A DNA stretch of 64,000 nucleotides from an uncultured Lachnospiraceae bacterium (lineage in GTDB: Bacteria > Bacillota > Clostridia > Lachnospirales > Lachnospiraceae). A program made the position numbers and the translations under genes. Shown here in pieces: positions 53,041 to 61,227 of this stretch (positions are counted from its first letter, which is position 1; each line of letters starts with the position of its first letter). The notes beneath the pieces were generated by a model, which did no database searches, was not told where the DNA came from, and saw only the letters and a program-made list of their open reading frames with translations. The DNA lies in assembly GCA_910587935.1 (NCBI GenBank), contig CAJUNP010000007.1:31835-95834 (forward strand), given 5' to 3'.

Positions 53041-53181
53041 TTAATGGCAGCAATGTCCTTTGCAGCTTTTACAGTCGCCTCCGCAGCACGGAGATTTTCC
53101 GTTTTTCTTATTGCGTATCATGCTTCGGATAATGCCGGACACGATACATAAAAGCAACGCTCCTACAATAATTGTTCCCAT
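53041..53181 (-). CDS. FeoB-associated Cys-rich membrane protein
   Basis: 46-residue protein with one N-terminal helix (GTIIVGALLLCIVSGIIRSM), then basic residues and CCGGDCKSCKGHCCH. It matches the FeoB-associated Cys-rich family. Start ATG at 53181 overlaps the feoB stop as TAATG, with AGGTG upstream, so translation was coupled to feoB. The gene is intact although feoB itself is broken. Confidence 0.9.
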   Translation of the reverse strand: MGTIIVGALLLCIVSGIIRSMIRNKKNGKSPCCGGDCKSCKGHCCH

Positions 53182-54114
53182 TATTTTACACCTGCTTTTC
53201 TCATTCCATATTTCACACTATATGCTTTATGCTCGGTATCGGGTCTGAACAAAAGGTAAATAAATCCGATAACCAGAAGAAATGCCGCAGCCGTTCCGAT
53301 TCCAAATCTTCCCGTTGTAAACAGAGTTCCCATCCGGAAAACACAAAGCGATACCACATAAGCAAGCATACACTGATAACCAATGGCAAACCAAAACCAC
53401 CCGGGACTGTTCATTTCCCGCTTAATGGCTCCCATCGCTGCAAAACAGGGGGCACACAACAGGTTAAAGGCTAAAAAAGAGTAATCGCCGACAACCGTCA
53501 TACTCCCGGCCAGGCTTTCCCAGACCTCCGCGCCGTCCTCTGCAACATCCGCAAACCCGAAAAGAATCGATCAGCATGGGAATAAAGGATTTACCAGAAA
53601 GACCAAACTTCCTTAAAATACGATCCATTATAAATGCAATCCGCGCCATATAACCGCATGCCTCTAAAAACGCCTGGAAAAGAAACAAAACAAGCATTTG
53701 CGGGACAAATCCCAAAACTGCTCCGACTCCCGCCACAATTCCGTCAAGAATCAGTCCTGACAGCCATTCGGCACAAGATACGGTTTCCAGAAGGGTTCCA
53801 ATCATTATGGGAATGCCGGGAATCTCCAGTCCAAACAGGCTCCAGCTTTCGCCGAACACGCCTTCATTCACCCAGTCCGTCGCCCATGAACCCACTGTTG
53901 TTACGGACACATAATAAACAATAAACATAATCAGTGCAAAAATCGGCAGCGCCTGAAAACGATTGGATACAATTTGATCAATCTTATCCGACACCGACAG
54001 CTTTTCAATATGAATCTCGTCCCCGTTCCTTTTACAATATCCATCATGTTGACAGCCACCACGACAGGAATTCCCAGCTCTAAAAGCTGTGTTGTCAGAT
54101 ACAGATTTCTTTTC
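53181..54114 (-). pseudogene. feoB: Decayed ferrous iron transporter B gene
   Basis: Three colinear feoB pieces. Near 54110-54000: a G-domain fragment, RNLYLTTQLLELGIPVVVAV then VNMMDIVK, with a one-base loss in an A run shifting the rest (GDEIHIEKLS). At about 53999-53580: SDKIDQIVSNRF... to GLSGKSFIPMLI, joined directly to the first piece with well over 100 codons missing. At about 53575-53183: GFADVAEDGAEVWESLAG onward to the normal C-terminus in another frame, with the region between missing. The G1 motif and N-terminus are also gone and are replaced by an aldo/keto reductase gene. FeoB would not be functional. Confidence 0.9.
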
Positions 54115-55035
54115 TCAGGGAAGAATATGGCCTGCAGCCAGATACAACTTGTACCATTCCTGTCTGGTCAGCGTGATATCCGCCGCTTTCACAATTTCTT
54201 CCATTCTCTTTTCGTTAGTCGTTCCCGCAATTACCTGAATTCCTGCAGGATGGCGCAAAATCCACGCGGCCGCAACGGTAGTAGGACTGACGCCGTAACG
54301 CTCTCCCACTTCCTGCAGCGCCTGACTTAATTCGGCATAACGTTCCTGTCCGAAAAATACGCCGCCCCAGTTATCGGTGCCGAAAGGCGACCATGCCTGC
54401 ACGGTTATATTCTTAATTCTGCAATAATCCAGCACACTTCCGTCATGATCAAAAGAACCGGGAGACAGCATATTCACTTCCATTCCGCTTGCAATCATGC
54501 CGGAAAAAGGAAGGCTGAGCTGTAATTGATTAATCAGAAGCTCCTGCTTTACACACGTCTTCAAGAGCTCTATCTGCGATGGTTTGTGATTGGAAACGCC
54601 AAAATAACGAACCTTTCCGCTTTGTTCTAACAGGTCGAAAGCTTTTGCCACCTCTTCCGGTTCCATCAACGCATCCGGTCTGTGCAAAAGCAGTATATCA
54701 AGATATTCTGTCTGAAGTCGCTTTAAAATTCCGTCTACCGACTTTACTATATATTCCTTTGAAAAATCATACATTTCACCGGAACGAATGGCGCATTTGG
54801 ACTGCAGGATCATCTGTTCTCTGACAGACGGAGTAAGCGGAAGCGCTTTGGAAAAAAGCGTCTCACATTCCCCGCCCCCATATATATCTGCATGGTCAAA
54901 AAAATTAACTCCCAGTTCCAGACACTTCTTCAGATAATGTTCAAGCCGTACCTGTTCCATACCGCCAATCCGCATACACCCCAGCGCAATTACCGGAACC
55001 TGTAAGCCTGTCGCTCCTAATTGTATCGTTCTCAT
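54115..55035 (-). CDS. Aldo/keto reductase (YdhF type)
   Basis: 306-residue NADPH-dependent AKR barrel. FFDHADIYGGGECETLF (catalytic Asp/Tyr), YLDILLLHRPDALM and YFGVSNHKPSQI (His/Asn) fit the YdhF oxidoreductase group. No iron-sulfur extension. Its stop codon lies directly at the junction with the feoB remnant, so the deletion probably brought it there. Substrate unknown. Confidence 0.92.
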   Translation of the reverse strand: MRTIQLGATGLQVPVIALGCMRIGGMEQVRLEHYLKKCLELGVNFFDHADIYGGGECETLFSKALPLTPSVREQMILQSKCAIRSGEMYDFSKEYIVKSVDGILKRLQTEYLDILLLHRPDALMEPEEVAKAFDLLEQSGKVRYFGVSNHKPSQIELLKTCVKQELLINQLQLSLPFSGMIASGMEVNMLSPGSFDHDGSVLDYCRIKNITVQAWSPFGTDNWGGVFFGQERYAELSQALQEVGERYGVSPTTVAAAWILRHPAGIQVIAGTTNEKRMEEIVKAADITLTRQEWYKLYLAAGHILP

Positions 55036-55113
55036 TCTTTCCGCATCCTTTCTTTTTTAAATTTATTATAATAGCCCTGATTTGTCAAGCTGTTACGGTA
55101 TTGGATACAAATA

Positions 55114-55145
55114 CCGGAGAAACCGCTTTATCACGGTTTCTCCGG
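55114..55145 (-). terminator. Hairpin between the hemerythrin and AKR genes
   Basis: CCGGAGAAACCG (55114-55125) and CGGTTTCTCCGG (55134-55145) form a perfect 12-bp stem with an 8-base loop, just after the hemerythrin gene stop. The downstream T tract is weak (TATTTG). Confidence 0.65.
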
Positions 55146-55170
55146 CGCACACATCGAAATGCTATCTAAG

Positions 55171-56520
55171 TTATGAATTTCTGTTTTTAAAAAATTCATC
55201 AATATATTGTTTAATTTGTTCATCGGGCATTGATTTTAAGAGATATCCTTCCGGTTTTAATGCCATTACATTTTTAACGCTGTCTCTGTCGCCTCTTCCG
55301 GTCAAAAATATAACCGGAATATCCGCAATATCTTTCTCTGACCGAATCATCTCCAACGCCTGTCTTCCGTCGCAAACCGGCATCTCATAATCCAGCAAAA
55401 CCAGGTTGGGACGGTTCACTGCAATTTTCTGAATGGCAGATATACTGGAACTTGCTTCTATCAGATCATAATCTGCCGCCAGCAGTTTCACCATTCTGCT
55501 GCGCATAAAATCGGAATCGTCCACCACAAGAATTTTCGTTCTGCGTTCCTCCGGCCTCGCACTTTCCTGAACCAGATATTCTTTGACGGCATCCATAGCA
55601 TTCTTGGGATCAATTGTAGTTGCAATTTTGCCACGGATTGAATCTGCCGTGGCCGCGCTGAATGCAAAATATCCTTCACCGGTACCAAACAGCAGACTGC
55701 AGGCAGGCTGTTGGCGCTCAAAGGAATTTACAAGCTGTTCATGAGACAGCAGACTTTCTTTCTCCAATTCCAAGAGATCAATGGTGGGAAAACTCTCCCT
55801 GACACGCTCTAAAAACTGACGGGAAATATACCGGGTAACATTAATCACCATGTCGTCTACCTTCGGGTATTCCGCATTGAGCACTCCACCTATAATCTTG
55901 AGAAGAAGCTGCTCTTCATAGACAAGCGTAACCTCCCACTTTTCCTTATTCACTCCGCTGTAAGTAAAACGGCAGCAAACCATCTTTCCAAAATCTTCAC
56001 CGGCATATTGTTCGCTGATCATCTTGGCCTTCAGATGGAATATTTCCTGTACGAGCTGGATAATTGTCACTTCCAGAGCGTCTTTCTCTTTTTCATGAGG
56101 AATATTGGCCCACTTACTGCTCGTTTTTCCGACAATCGCCTGATCCTCCGTCTGCGTATGGGCAACCACCCATCCGATGCAGACCCCCAGAAAATGTCTG
56201 ATCGATTCTACGGAATACTGGTTTTCCTCCATCTCCGCCTCAAGAGCCGGCAGCGTCTTATACCGGAAATTATCATGCAGACGTTTATGTACTTCGTATT
56301 CAGCGTATTGTATAGACTGCATGTATTCCTCTTCATGTTCAAAATGTTCCGTGGTATGGTTTTTTAGATATTTTACTCCTTCCCGGCACACCCATTCACT
56401 TTTTTCTTCATTTTCACTGATTCTGAGCAGTTTATTCATCGTGGAAAAAAGTAACTGATGCTCTTTATCAAGAAAATCCACACCCATTTTATAACTGTCC
56501 TTCCATACGATTTGGCTCAT
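55171..56520 (-). CDS. Hemerythrin - CheX-like - response regulator protein
   Basis: 449 residues with three parts. Residues 1 to about 135 are a bacteriohemerythrin (FLDKEHQLLF, HTTEHFEHEEEYM, HKRLHDNF; di-iron His/Glu ligands), which binds O2. About 170-300 looks like a CheC/CheX-type domain (VDDMVINVTRYISRQFLERV). The C-terminus from about 325 is a REC receiver: VVDDSDFMRSRM, LVLLDYEMPVCDG and FLTGRGD, with the phosphoacceptor Asp in LLDYEM. An oxygen sensor with phosphorelay or CheX-like output is inferred. Good SD (AAGGAG). Confidence 0.88.
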   Translation of the reverse strand: MSQIVWKDSYKMGVDFLDKEHQLLFSTMNKLLRISENEEKSEWVCREGVKYLKNHTTEHFEHEEEYMQSIQYAEYEVHKRLHDNFRYKTLPALEAEMEENQYSVESIRHFLGVCIGWVVAHTQTEDQAIVGKTSSKWANIPHEKEKDALEVTIIQLVQEIFHLKAKMISEQYAGEDFGKMVCCRFTYSGVNKEKWEVTLVYEEQLLLKIIGGVLNAEYPKVDDMVINVTRYISRQFLERVRESFPTIDLLELEKESLLSHEQLVNSFERQQPACSLLFGTGEGYFAFSAATADSIRGKIATTIDPKNAMDAVKEYLVQESARPEERRTKILVVDDSDFMRSRMVKLLAADYDLIEASSSISAIQKIAVNRPNLVLLDYEMPVCDGRQALEMIRSEKDIADIPVIFLTGRGDRDSVKNVMALKPEGYLLKSMPDEQIKQYIDEFFKNRNS

Positions 56521-56551
56521 ATCGCTTCTCCTTCCCTGTAATACTCCAATT

Positions 56552-56580
56552 ATTATAGCACTATCGGAAAGTTCCTACAA
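56552..56580 (-). promoter_or_regulatory. Promoter of the hemerythrin gene
   Basis: TTGTAG (56575-56580), 17-base spacer, TATAAT (56552-56557), about 30 bases before the ATG. Confidence 0.75.
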
Positions 56581-56583
56581 GGA

Positions 56584-56609
56584 GTTTCCTTACGGTTTCC
56601 TTACGGTTT
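56584..56609 (-). repeat. Tandem 11-base repeats next to the promoter
   Basis: GTTTCCTTACG occurs twice in a row (56584-56594 and 56595-56605), with a third partial GTTT, immediately upstream of the -35. One-turn spacing suggests an activator or repressor site. Confidence 0.65.
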
Positions 56610-56642
56610 ACACCTTTGACATCTCCTGACAGATACATGTTG

Positions 56643-56850
56643 CTATATCGCTTCAAAGAAGTCATTACTCGCTATAAACAACCAGGCAACAAGTGCGTTA
56701 CTTTTAATACTATTAATTATCTGAACAAATTTAATCTGCTCTTCGCATTCGGCCTCTCCTCTGCAATGAATGTTGAGAAGGCTGCATATACTGCATCCCT
56801 GTCCATTTTAGCAATTTTTCTTATCAACAATCCAAATGGAGTGTCTTGTT
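56643..56850 (-). pseudogene. Remnant of a type I restriction HsdR C-terminus
   Basis: Translating the minus strand in two frames gives GLLIRKIAKMDRDAVYAAF then STFIAEERPN, and after a shift EEQIKFVQIINSIKSNAL. This reads like the C-terminal helical domain of HsdR (EcoEI_R_C type: 'l.R.i.glD..A...AF..Fl....ln..Qi.Fv..ii..i'). It is broken by indels and lacks everything upstream. The family call is from memory. Confidence 0.6.
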
Positions 56851-56851
56851 T

Positions 56852-56939
56852 TTAAAATAACTTCCTGTAATTTTTTCATCTATGCAATTGAAAGATACTC
56901 TGACATTTCATTTAAAATAATTACAATTTTTTCTTCCAT
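56852..56939 (-). pseudogene. 5' fragment of a tyrosine recombinase gene
   Basis: ATG at 56939 with GGAGG upstream, then MEEKIVIILNEMSEYLSIA, a TAG stop at 56880-56882, and MKKLQEVIL in the same frame. This resembles the N-terminus of clostridial tyrosine-type integrases, with a CAG-to-TAG-like nonsense change; the rest of the gene is missing and runs into the HsdR fragment. Confidence 0.6.
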
Positions 56940-57012
56940 GCTGATACTTTCCTCCTCGTTATACCAACATCCTTCAACCATAATTATTTCTTTTATTATT
57001 CTATGATTTTCA

Positions 57013-57477
57013 TTAAATCACTTTATCCTCTAAATAACACTCTAACAAATACGATGGGTTCTCATAATACATACTACTGTTATAATCATCAATCTTACTG
57101 CTTATAAATGAATTATATACCTTTAATAATGCATCAATAATCCCAATTTTTTCACTTTCTGCTACCCCCTTTATCAGTCTTTTATATACTTTTCCAATAT
57201 CCCAATGGGATGGTATTGCATACGTGCACTCCTTTACATTATCGAAGCTTCCAGTTTCGATTCCCGCTTCTTGAATAAAATCATCGCTGACACGCTCTAT
57301 ATTATCACTATGGTATATATCTGCCAAATCATAGATTTTTTCAAGAATCTTTTCCCCCAAAGCATTTACAACATCTACTCTCGTATTCTTCGTTTTCCTT
57401 GCAATATAATCAATCAAGCTGCATGTAAAGAACAAATCATTGTCTTTTACCGGTTCCCTTCCATTACTTTCCCGCAT
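57013..57477 (-). CDS. Hypothetical partner protein of a DUF3990 module
   Basis: 154 residues, helical, no membrane segment. LFFTCSLIDYIARKTKNTR, GEKILEKIYDLADIYHSDNI, FDNVKECTYAIPSHWDIGKV and YNSFISSKIDDYNSSMYYEN recur in a family that I remember beside DUF3990/DUF3791 genes. Start overlaps the DUF3990 stop as TAATG, with GAGGAGG upstream; coupled translation. It may be an immunity or antitoxin-type partner, but that is inference. A+T-rich. Confidence 0.75.
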   Translation of the reverse strand: MRESNGREPVKDNDLFFTCSLIDYIARKTKNTRVDVVNALGEKILEKIYDLADIYHSDNIERVSDDFIQEAGIETGSFDNVKECTYAIPSHWDIGKVYKRLIKGVAESEKIGIIDALLKVYNSFISSKIDDYNSSMYYENPSYLLECYLEDKVI

Positions 57478-57803
57478 TACAAAACCTCCTCAAATTCTCT
57501 GTATTCAAGACATTTCAATGCTTCTTTTGTACAGAAATTAATCTGATGTGTCGGATATTTAAATTTAGCCAATATCCAAAACTGTTCTCTGGTGATAGTT
57601 CCATCCATATAATCAGACACATAATTATAAATCTGGTCGTTTGCCATTGCCCCGATTACAACATCATATTCATGCGCTTTTCCGCTTCTGCAATCGATAA
57701 TAAAATCAAGCCAATCATCCGTCAAATCTTTAAATTCCTTTATTCGCAAGTTAGAATTTAACCGCACTTCATATTGTTTAGCTTTTCTACGATCCTCATT
57801 CAT
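57477..57803 (-). CDS. Truncated DUF3990 (ADP-ribosyltransferase-like) protein
   Basis: About 108 residues. LTDDWLDFIIDCRSGKAHEY, VVIGAMANDQIYNYVSDYMD and REQFWILAKFKYPTHQINFC match the C-terminal half of DUF3990, a family placed in the ART superfamily. The N-terminal half with the LYHGS-like motif is absent: the frame is closed 54 bases upstream by the stop of the GGDEF gene. ATG at 57803 has GAGG eight bases away, so it may still be translated. Probably inactive. Confidence 0.7.
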   Translation of the reverse strand: MNEDRRKAKQYEVRLNSNLRIKEFKDLTDDWLDFIIDCRSGKAHEYDVVIGAMANDQIYNYVSDYMDGTITREQFWILAKFKYPTHQINFCTKEALKCLEYREFEEVL

Positions 57804-57854
57804 TGTAAATACCTCTTTTGAATTGAATTTGTTCTTTATATTCACCACACTCTT

Positions 57855-59777
57855 CTATCGGCTTTGCTGCTCCTTCCTTCGCTCTGCCTTACGCATCTTC
57901 TTATTCCGATACATCCTCTTATCTGCTTCCTTCAGCAATTCCCGATAATCGTATCTTTCATTAACCAGACAGTATCCGAACGAAAACCGGAGCGGAACCT
58001 TTATACCCCTGTCAAGAGTTACAAGGAGTCCCGACTGCAGTTTTTCAAAATCCCCTATGGCCGCGTTAACATCATCCTGACTGTCATAGCCATACAGAAA
58101 TAATACAAATTCATCTCCGCCGTGTCGTGCGGCTATACTGTTCCTTGTCCCTATAGCAGAAATTGCCAGCCCAAGCTTCTTCAGATAAATATCTCCTTTT
58201 TCATGACCATAAGTATCGTTGATTTCTTTCAGGCCGTCGGCGTCGATCATAATAATTGCAGCGCAGCCAAGAGTTTGAGGTTCACTGAATAACTGTTCCA
58301 GCTTCATATCAAGCCCCCGCCTGTTATACAGTCCCGTCAGAACATCTGCGTCCCGTTCTTTTTCAATTTCCATCCTTCTGACAGTCTCAGCCGTCACGTC
58401 AACGGCAACTCCGAATACCTCATCGCCGTCTCTGATCTCTTCCAGACGTATATACCGTTCTCCCTGTCTGTAGATTCCCTGTTCACCTGCTGCCGGATGT
58501 TCCTTTATCCCGTCAAGGAACGCCGTAAATTCAGATGAATCGCAGGAAAACGCTTCCATCCTGTTGTTGTCTACGGCCAAAATCATGGGTATATATTGCG
58601 TGTACCGTACTTTTTTCGTATGACCGCCATATTCATACGTGCCTATGTGGATGTTGGTTTTACTCAGCACGTAGGACATTTTTTTATTATTGTCCAACAG
58701 GCTTTTTACCATGGTATTAATATAACGGCTCAGTTCCATAAATTCAACGCTGCTTTGTATAGCGACGTTTTCTTCCAGATTGCCGTCCGTGATAGATTTT
58801 AGTTTTCTGTTTACATCATCGATTTCCATTACCACATACCGGTTCATATACCTGACGACGGCTCCTACCAGGAAACATACAACGACTGCCAGACTGATGA
58901 ATATCCAAAAGGTAGTGACCGGTATCTGCCGATAAAGCTCATCCGCCTCCACCACCCGGCCGATATAATTGGAACCTGTTTTTCTGAATACGCAAAAAGA
59001 CAGCTTTCCATTGATTCGTGTATGAAAACCTTTTGCCTCCCGCTGTAAACGGTCAAGATTTAAACCGATATCGGAAGCCTCCTCACCAACCATGTCCGGA
59101 TTGGTTGAGCCGGCAATTTTACCGCTTCCCGCATCTATAGCATAATAGCTTGCTTCCGGGTTTACCCGGAACAGGGAGAAAATATAAGATAATTCATTTT
59201 TCTGCGTTGCTTTCAATACATTATCCGGCTCCATGCCTACCTGTACGATAAATTCCCCGCTTTCGCTCCATACTGCGGAATACTGCATAGGCTTCGCCTC
59301 AGCGGTATTAGGCGTAATATCCTGTACAAGCTTTAAGCTCCTGTCCTCCAGCATCGGCTTGAAAAACATCATCTGCTCGCCGGAATCAAAGGTAAAATTA
59401 AAATACTGAGGATGTGTTCCGACATAAATCCGTCCCGTCGTGTCAAATATATGAATCTCATCAACCTCCACAGACACCGCTATTCGTTTTAATTCGTCCA
59501 CGCTGTTTACCACATCCGGATCGCCCTCAATGATACGGGCCACGGTTTCCGCATTATGCAGACAGGTCTGTCCGTATTCTTCCTGAATCCGCAGAAGCTC
59601 CTGTTGATTTTCTTCCAGCACGGATTCAATCTGTGATATGGTTCTTGTGGAAGCCTCATAGGCCTGTCTTTGTTCTATTGTTATCTGTATATATAGGAGC
59701 ATGACCAGTATGAACGCCACAAGAACACAGGTAATTTTATACATATATCTGCTGATCAGTTTTTTCAGTGTCTTCAC
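57855..59777 (-). CDS. Membrane diguanylate cyclase with Cache-like sensor
   Basis: 640 residues: TM1 near residue 25, an extracellular dCache-like domain to about 300 (HIFDTTGRIYVGTHPQ), TM2, HAMP region, a PAS-like linker, and a GGDEF domain from about 465 (LTGLYNRRGLDMKL, HGGDEF). The signature is intact, so c-di-GMP synthesis is expected. Start GTG at 59777 with AAGGAG ten bases upstream; a TTG further up at 59810 is unlikely. It may read the same kind of small ligand as the chemoreceptor at 43694. Confidence 0.92.
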   Translation of the reverse strand: MKTLKKLISRYMYKITCVLVAFILVMLLYIQITIEQRQAYEASTRTISQIESVLEENQQELLRIQEEYGQTCLHNAETVARIIEGDPDVVNSVDELKRIAVSVEVDEIHIFDTTGRIYVGTHPQYFNFTFDSGEQMMFFKPMLEDRSLKLVQDITPNTAEAKPMQYSAVWSESGEFIVQVGMEPDNVLKATQKNELSYIFSLFRVNPEASYYAIDAGSGKIAGSTNPDMVGEEASDIGLNLDRLQREAKGFHTRINGKLSFCVFRKTGSNYIGRVVEADELYRQIPVTTFWIFISLAVVVCFLVGAVVRYMNRYVVMEIDDVNRKLKSITDGNLEENVAIQSSVEFMELSRYINTMVKSLLDNNKKMSYVLSKTNIHIGTYEYGGHTKKVRYTQYIPMILAVDNNRMEAFSCDSSEFTAFLDGIKEHPAAGEQGIYRQGERYIRLEEIRDGDEVFGVAVDVTAETVRRMEIEKERDADVLTGLYNRRGLDMKLEQLFSEPQTLGCAAIIMIDADGLKEINDTYGHEKGDIYLKKLGLAISAIGTRNSIAARHGGDEFVLFLYGYDSQDDVNAAIGDFEKLQSGLLVTLDRGIKVPLRFSFGYCLVNERYDYRELLKEADKRMYRNKKMRKAERRKEQQSR

Positions 59778-59838
59778 GCTTGCTTCTCTCCTTCCGAATC
59801 CAGGAATCAATATGAACGTATACCGGTTACTCCGTTAT

Positions 59839-60990
59839 CTATTTACGGGAAAGCATTACAACAACTTCCAACTCCTCCGTCATGGCAAACATATCAATCC
59901 CCACCGCCTTTACCGCACAGTAACCGTGCTTTGTCAGGTACTCCAGATCCCTTGCCAGCGTCAGCGGATTACAGGAAACATAAACCACCTTTTCGGGCGC
60001 CAGTCTGGCAAGAGAAGTCAGAAACGTCTCGTCGCTTCCTGACCGCGGCGGGTCCATCAGCACCAGATCCACTTTTACATCCTGCTCCGCCATCTGAACC
60101 ATAAACTTTCCGGCATCCTGCCGGTAAAACTGAACGTTATCCGCATGATTGGTTTTTGCATTCAGGACCGCGTCTCTGACCGCATCCTTGTTTAACTCCA
60201 CGCCGATTACCCGCCCGGCCTTTTCGCTTGCCAGAATTCCAATCGTTCCCGTTCCGCAGTAAGCGTCCAGCACGGTTTCCTTTCCTGTCAGTTCTGCAAA
60301 TTCCAGAGCCTTGCGATACAGCGTTTCCGTTTGTACGGAATTGACCTGATAAAAGGATTTGGAAGAAATCCTGAATGTTTTTCCGCAAAGGGTATCCGTA
60401 ATATACCCCTTTCCGTATATCACCTGTTCCTTATCGCCAAGCACCATACTGGTGCGCCTGTCGTTTACGTTAATCACAACCGTGGTGATTTCGGGATGTT
60501 CTTTTCTGAGCGCTTTCACAAAATTGTTCTTGGAAGGCAGAATGGGCGACGCAAGAACCAAAACCACCATAATCTCTCCGCTGTTGTGTCCGACTCGGAT
60601 CAGAACATGGCGCAAAAGACCATACCCGGAATCCTCGTTATAATTTTTAATCTTAAAAGAACGCAAAAGCCCCCGTATCGTTGCAATAATAGCATCTGCC
60701 TTTTCATTTTCAATCATACAGGAAACAACCGGAACAATTTCATGGGTTCCTGCCTTATAAATTCCGGACACAGGACCTTTTCTGCTCATTCCAAAAACGG
60801 CATGCACCTTATTCCGATAATGAAACGGATGCTCCATACCGATTATGGGATCAGGCTTTACATACGGCTTTAAAAGTTTTGCAAGCATTGCCTGCTTACG
60901 CTTCAGCTGTTCCTCATAGGGAATATCGATCCACTGGCATCCGCCGCATTTTCCCGAAAATGAACATATACTTTTTTTCTTTGCTTCCAT
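59839..60990 (-). CDS. rlmD: 23S rRNA (uracil-C5)-methyltransferase, RlmD/RumA type
   Basis: 383-residue TrmA/RumA-family enzyme making m5U in RNA. Iron-sulfur ligands C9, C15, C18 and C91 (CSFSGKCGGCQW; VVSCMIE) follow the RumA pattern. SAM site VLDAYCGTGTIGI, DPPRSGSDE, and YVSCNPLTLARDL with the catalytic Cys. The N-terminal TRAM domain of E. coli RlmD is absent, so it is shorter. RlmCD-type double specificity is possible, as in Bacillus. Confidence 0.92.
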   Translation of the reverse strand: MEAKKKSICSFSGKCGGCQWIDIPYEEQLKRKQAMLAKLLKPYVKPDPIIGMEHPFHYRNKVHAVFGMSRKGPVSGIYKAGTHEIVPVVSCMIENEKADAIIATIRGLLRSFKIKNYNEDSGYGLLRHVLIRVGHNSGEIMVVLVLASPILPSKNNFVKALRKEHPEITTVVINVNDRRTSMVLGDKEQVIYGKGYITDTLCGKTFRISSKSFYQVNSVQTETLYRKALEFAELTGKETVLDAYCGTGTIGILASEKAGRVIGVELNKDAVRDAVLNAKTNHADNVQFYRQDAGKFMVQMAEQDVKVDLVLMDPPRSGSDETFLTSLARLAPEKVVYVSCNPLTLARDLEYLTKHGYCAVKAVGIDMFAMTEELEVVVMLSRK

Positions 60991-61042
60991 AAAAATTCCT
61001 TTCCACAGTACAGTACGCCGCTATCGCATACCGTAACAATAC

Positions 61043-61092
61043 AAAAAAAGAAGTCAAAAACTTTCACTCTAACAAGCTTTTGACTTCTTTTT
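61043..61092 (-). terminator. Terminator downstream of tRNA-Pro
   Basis: AAAAAGAAGTCAAAA (61092-61078 on minus) pairs with TTTTTGACTTCTTTTT (61060-61043), a 15-bp stem followed by T residues. Because of its symmetry it can stop transcription both ways. Confidence 0.8.
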
Positions 61093-61097
61093 GCAAA

Positions 61098-61172
61098 TCG
61101 GAGTGACAAGATTCGAACTTGCGACCTCCGCCTCCCTAAGACGGCGCTCTAACCAAACTGAGCCACACCCCG
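61098..61172 (-). tRNA. tRNA-Pro (AGG)
   Basis: Acceptor CGGGGTG/CACTCCG (one G-T pair), D-arm GCTCAGTTTGGTTAGAGC, anticodon arm CCGTC-TTAGGGA-GGCGG, T-arm GCAAGTTCGAATCTTGT, discriminator A. Anticodon AGG, so A34, which would have to be changed to inosine to read CCU/CCC/CCA. Overall sequence is close to common bacterial tRNA-Pro. Confidence 0.95.
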
Positions 61173-61185
61173 TGACGCGAATATT

Positions 61186-61214
61186 ATTATATAATATAGT
61201 GCGTCCAAAATCAA
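61186..61214 (-). promoter_or_regulatory. Promoter of tRNA-Pro
   Basis: TTGATT (61209-61214), 17-base spacer, TATAAT (61186-61191), 14 bases before the tRNA. Confidence 0.8.
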
Positions 61215-61227
61215 GTATATTTTGTAA

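Noticed and set aside
56616..56855. 79-codon plus-strand ORF in the intergenic region
   Set aside because: It overlaps the HsdR and recombinase remnants on the other strand; no ribosome site and no conserved motif.
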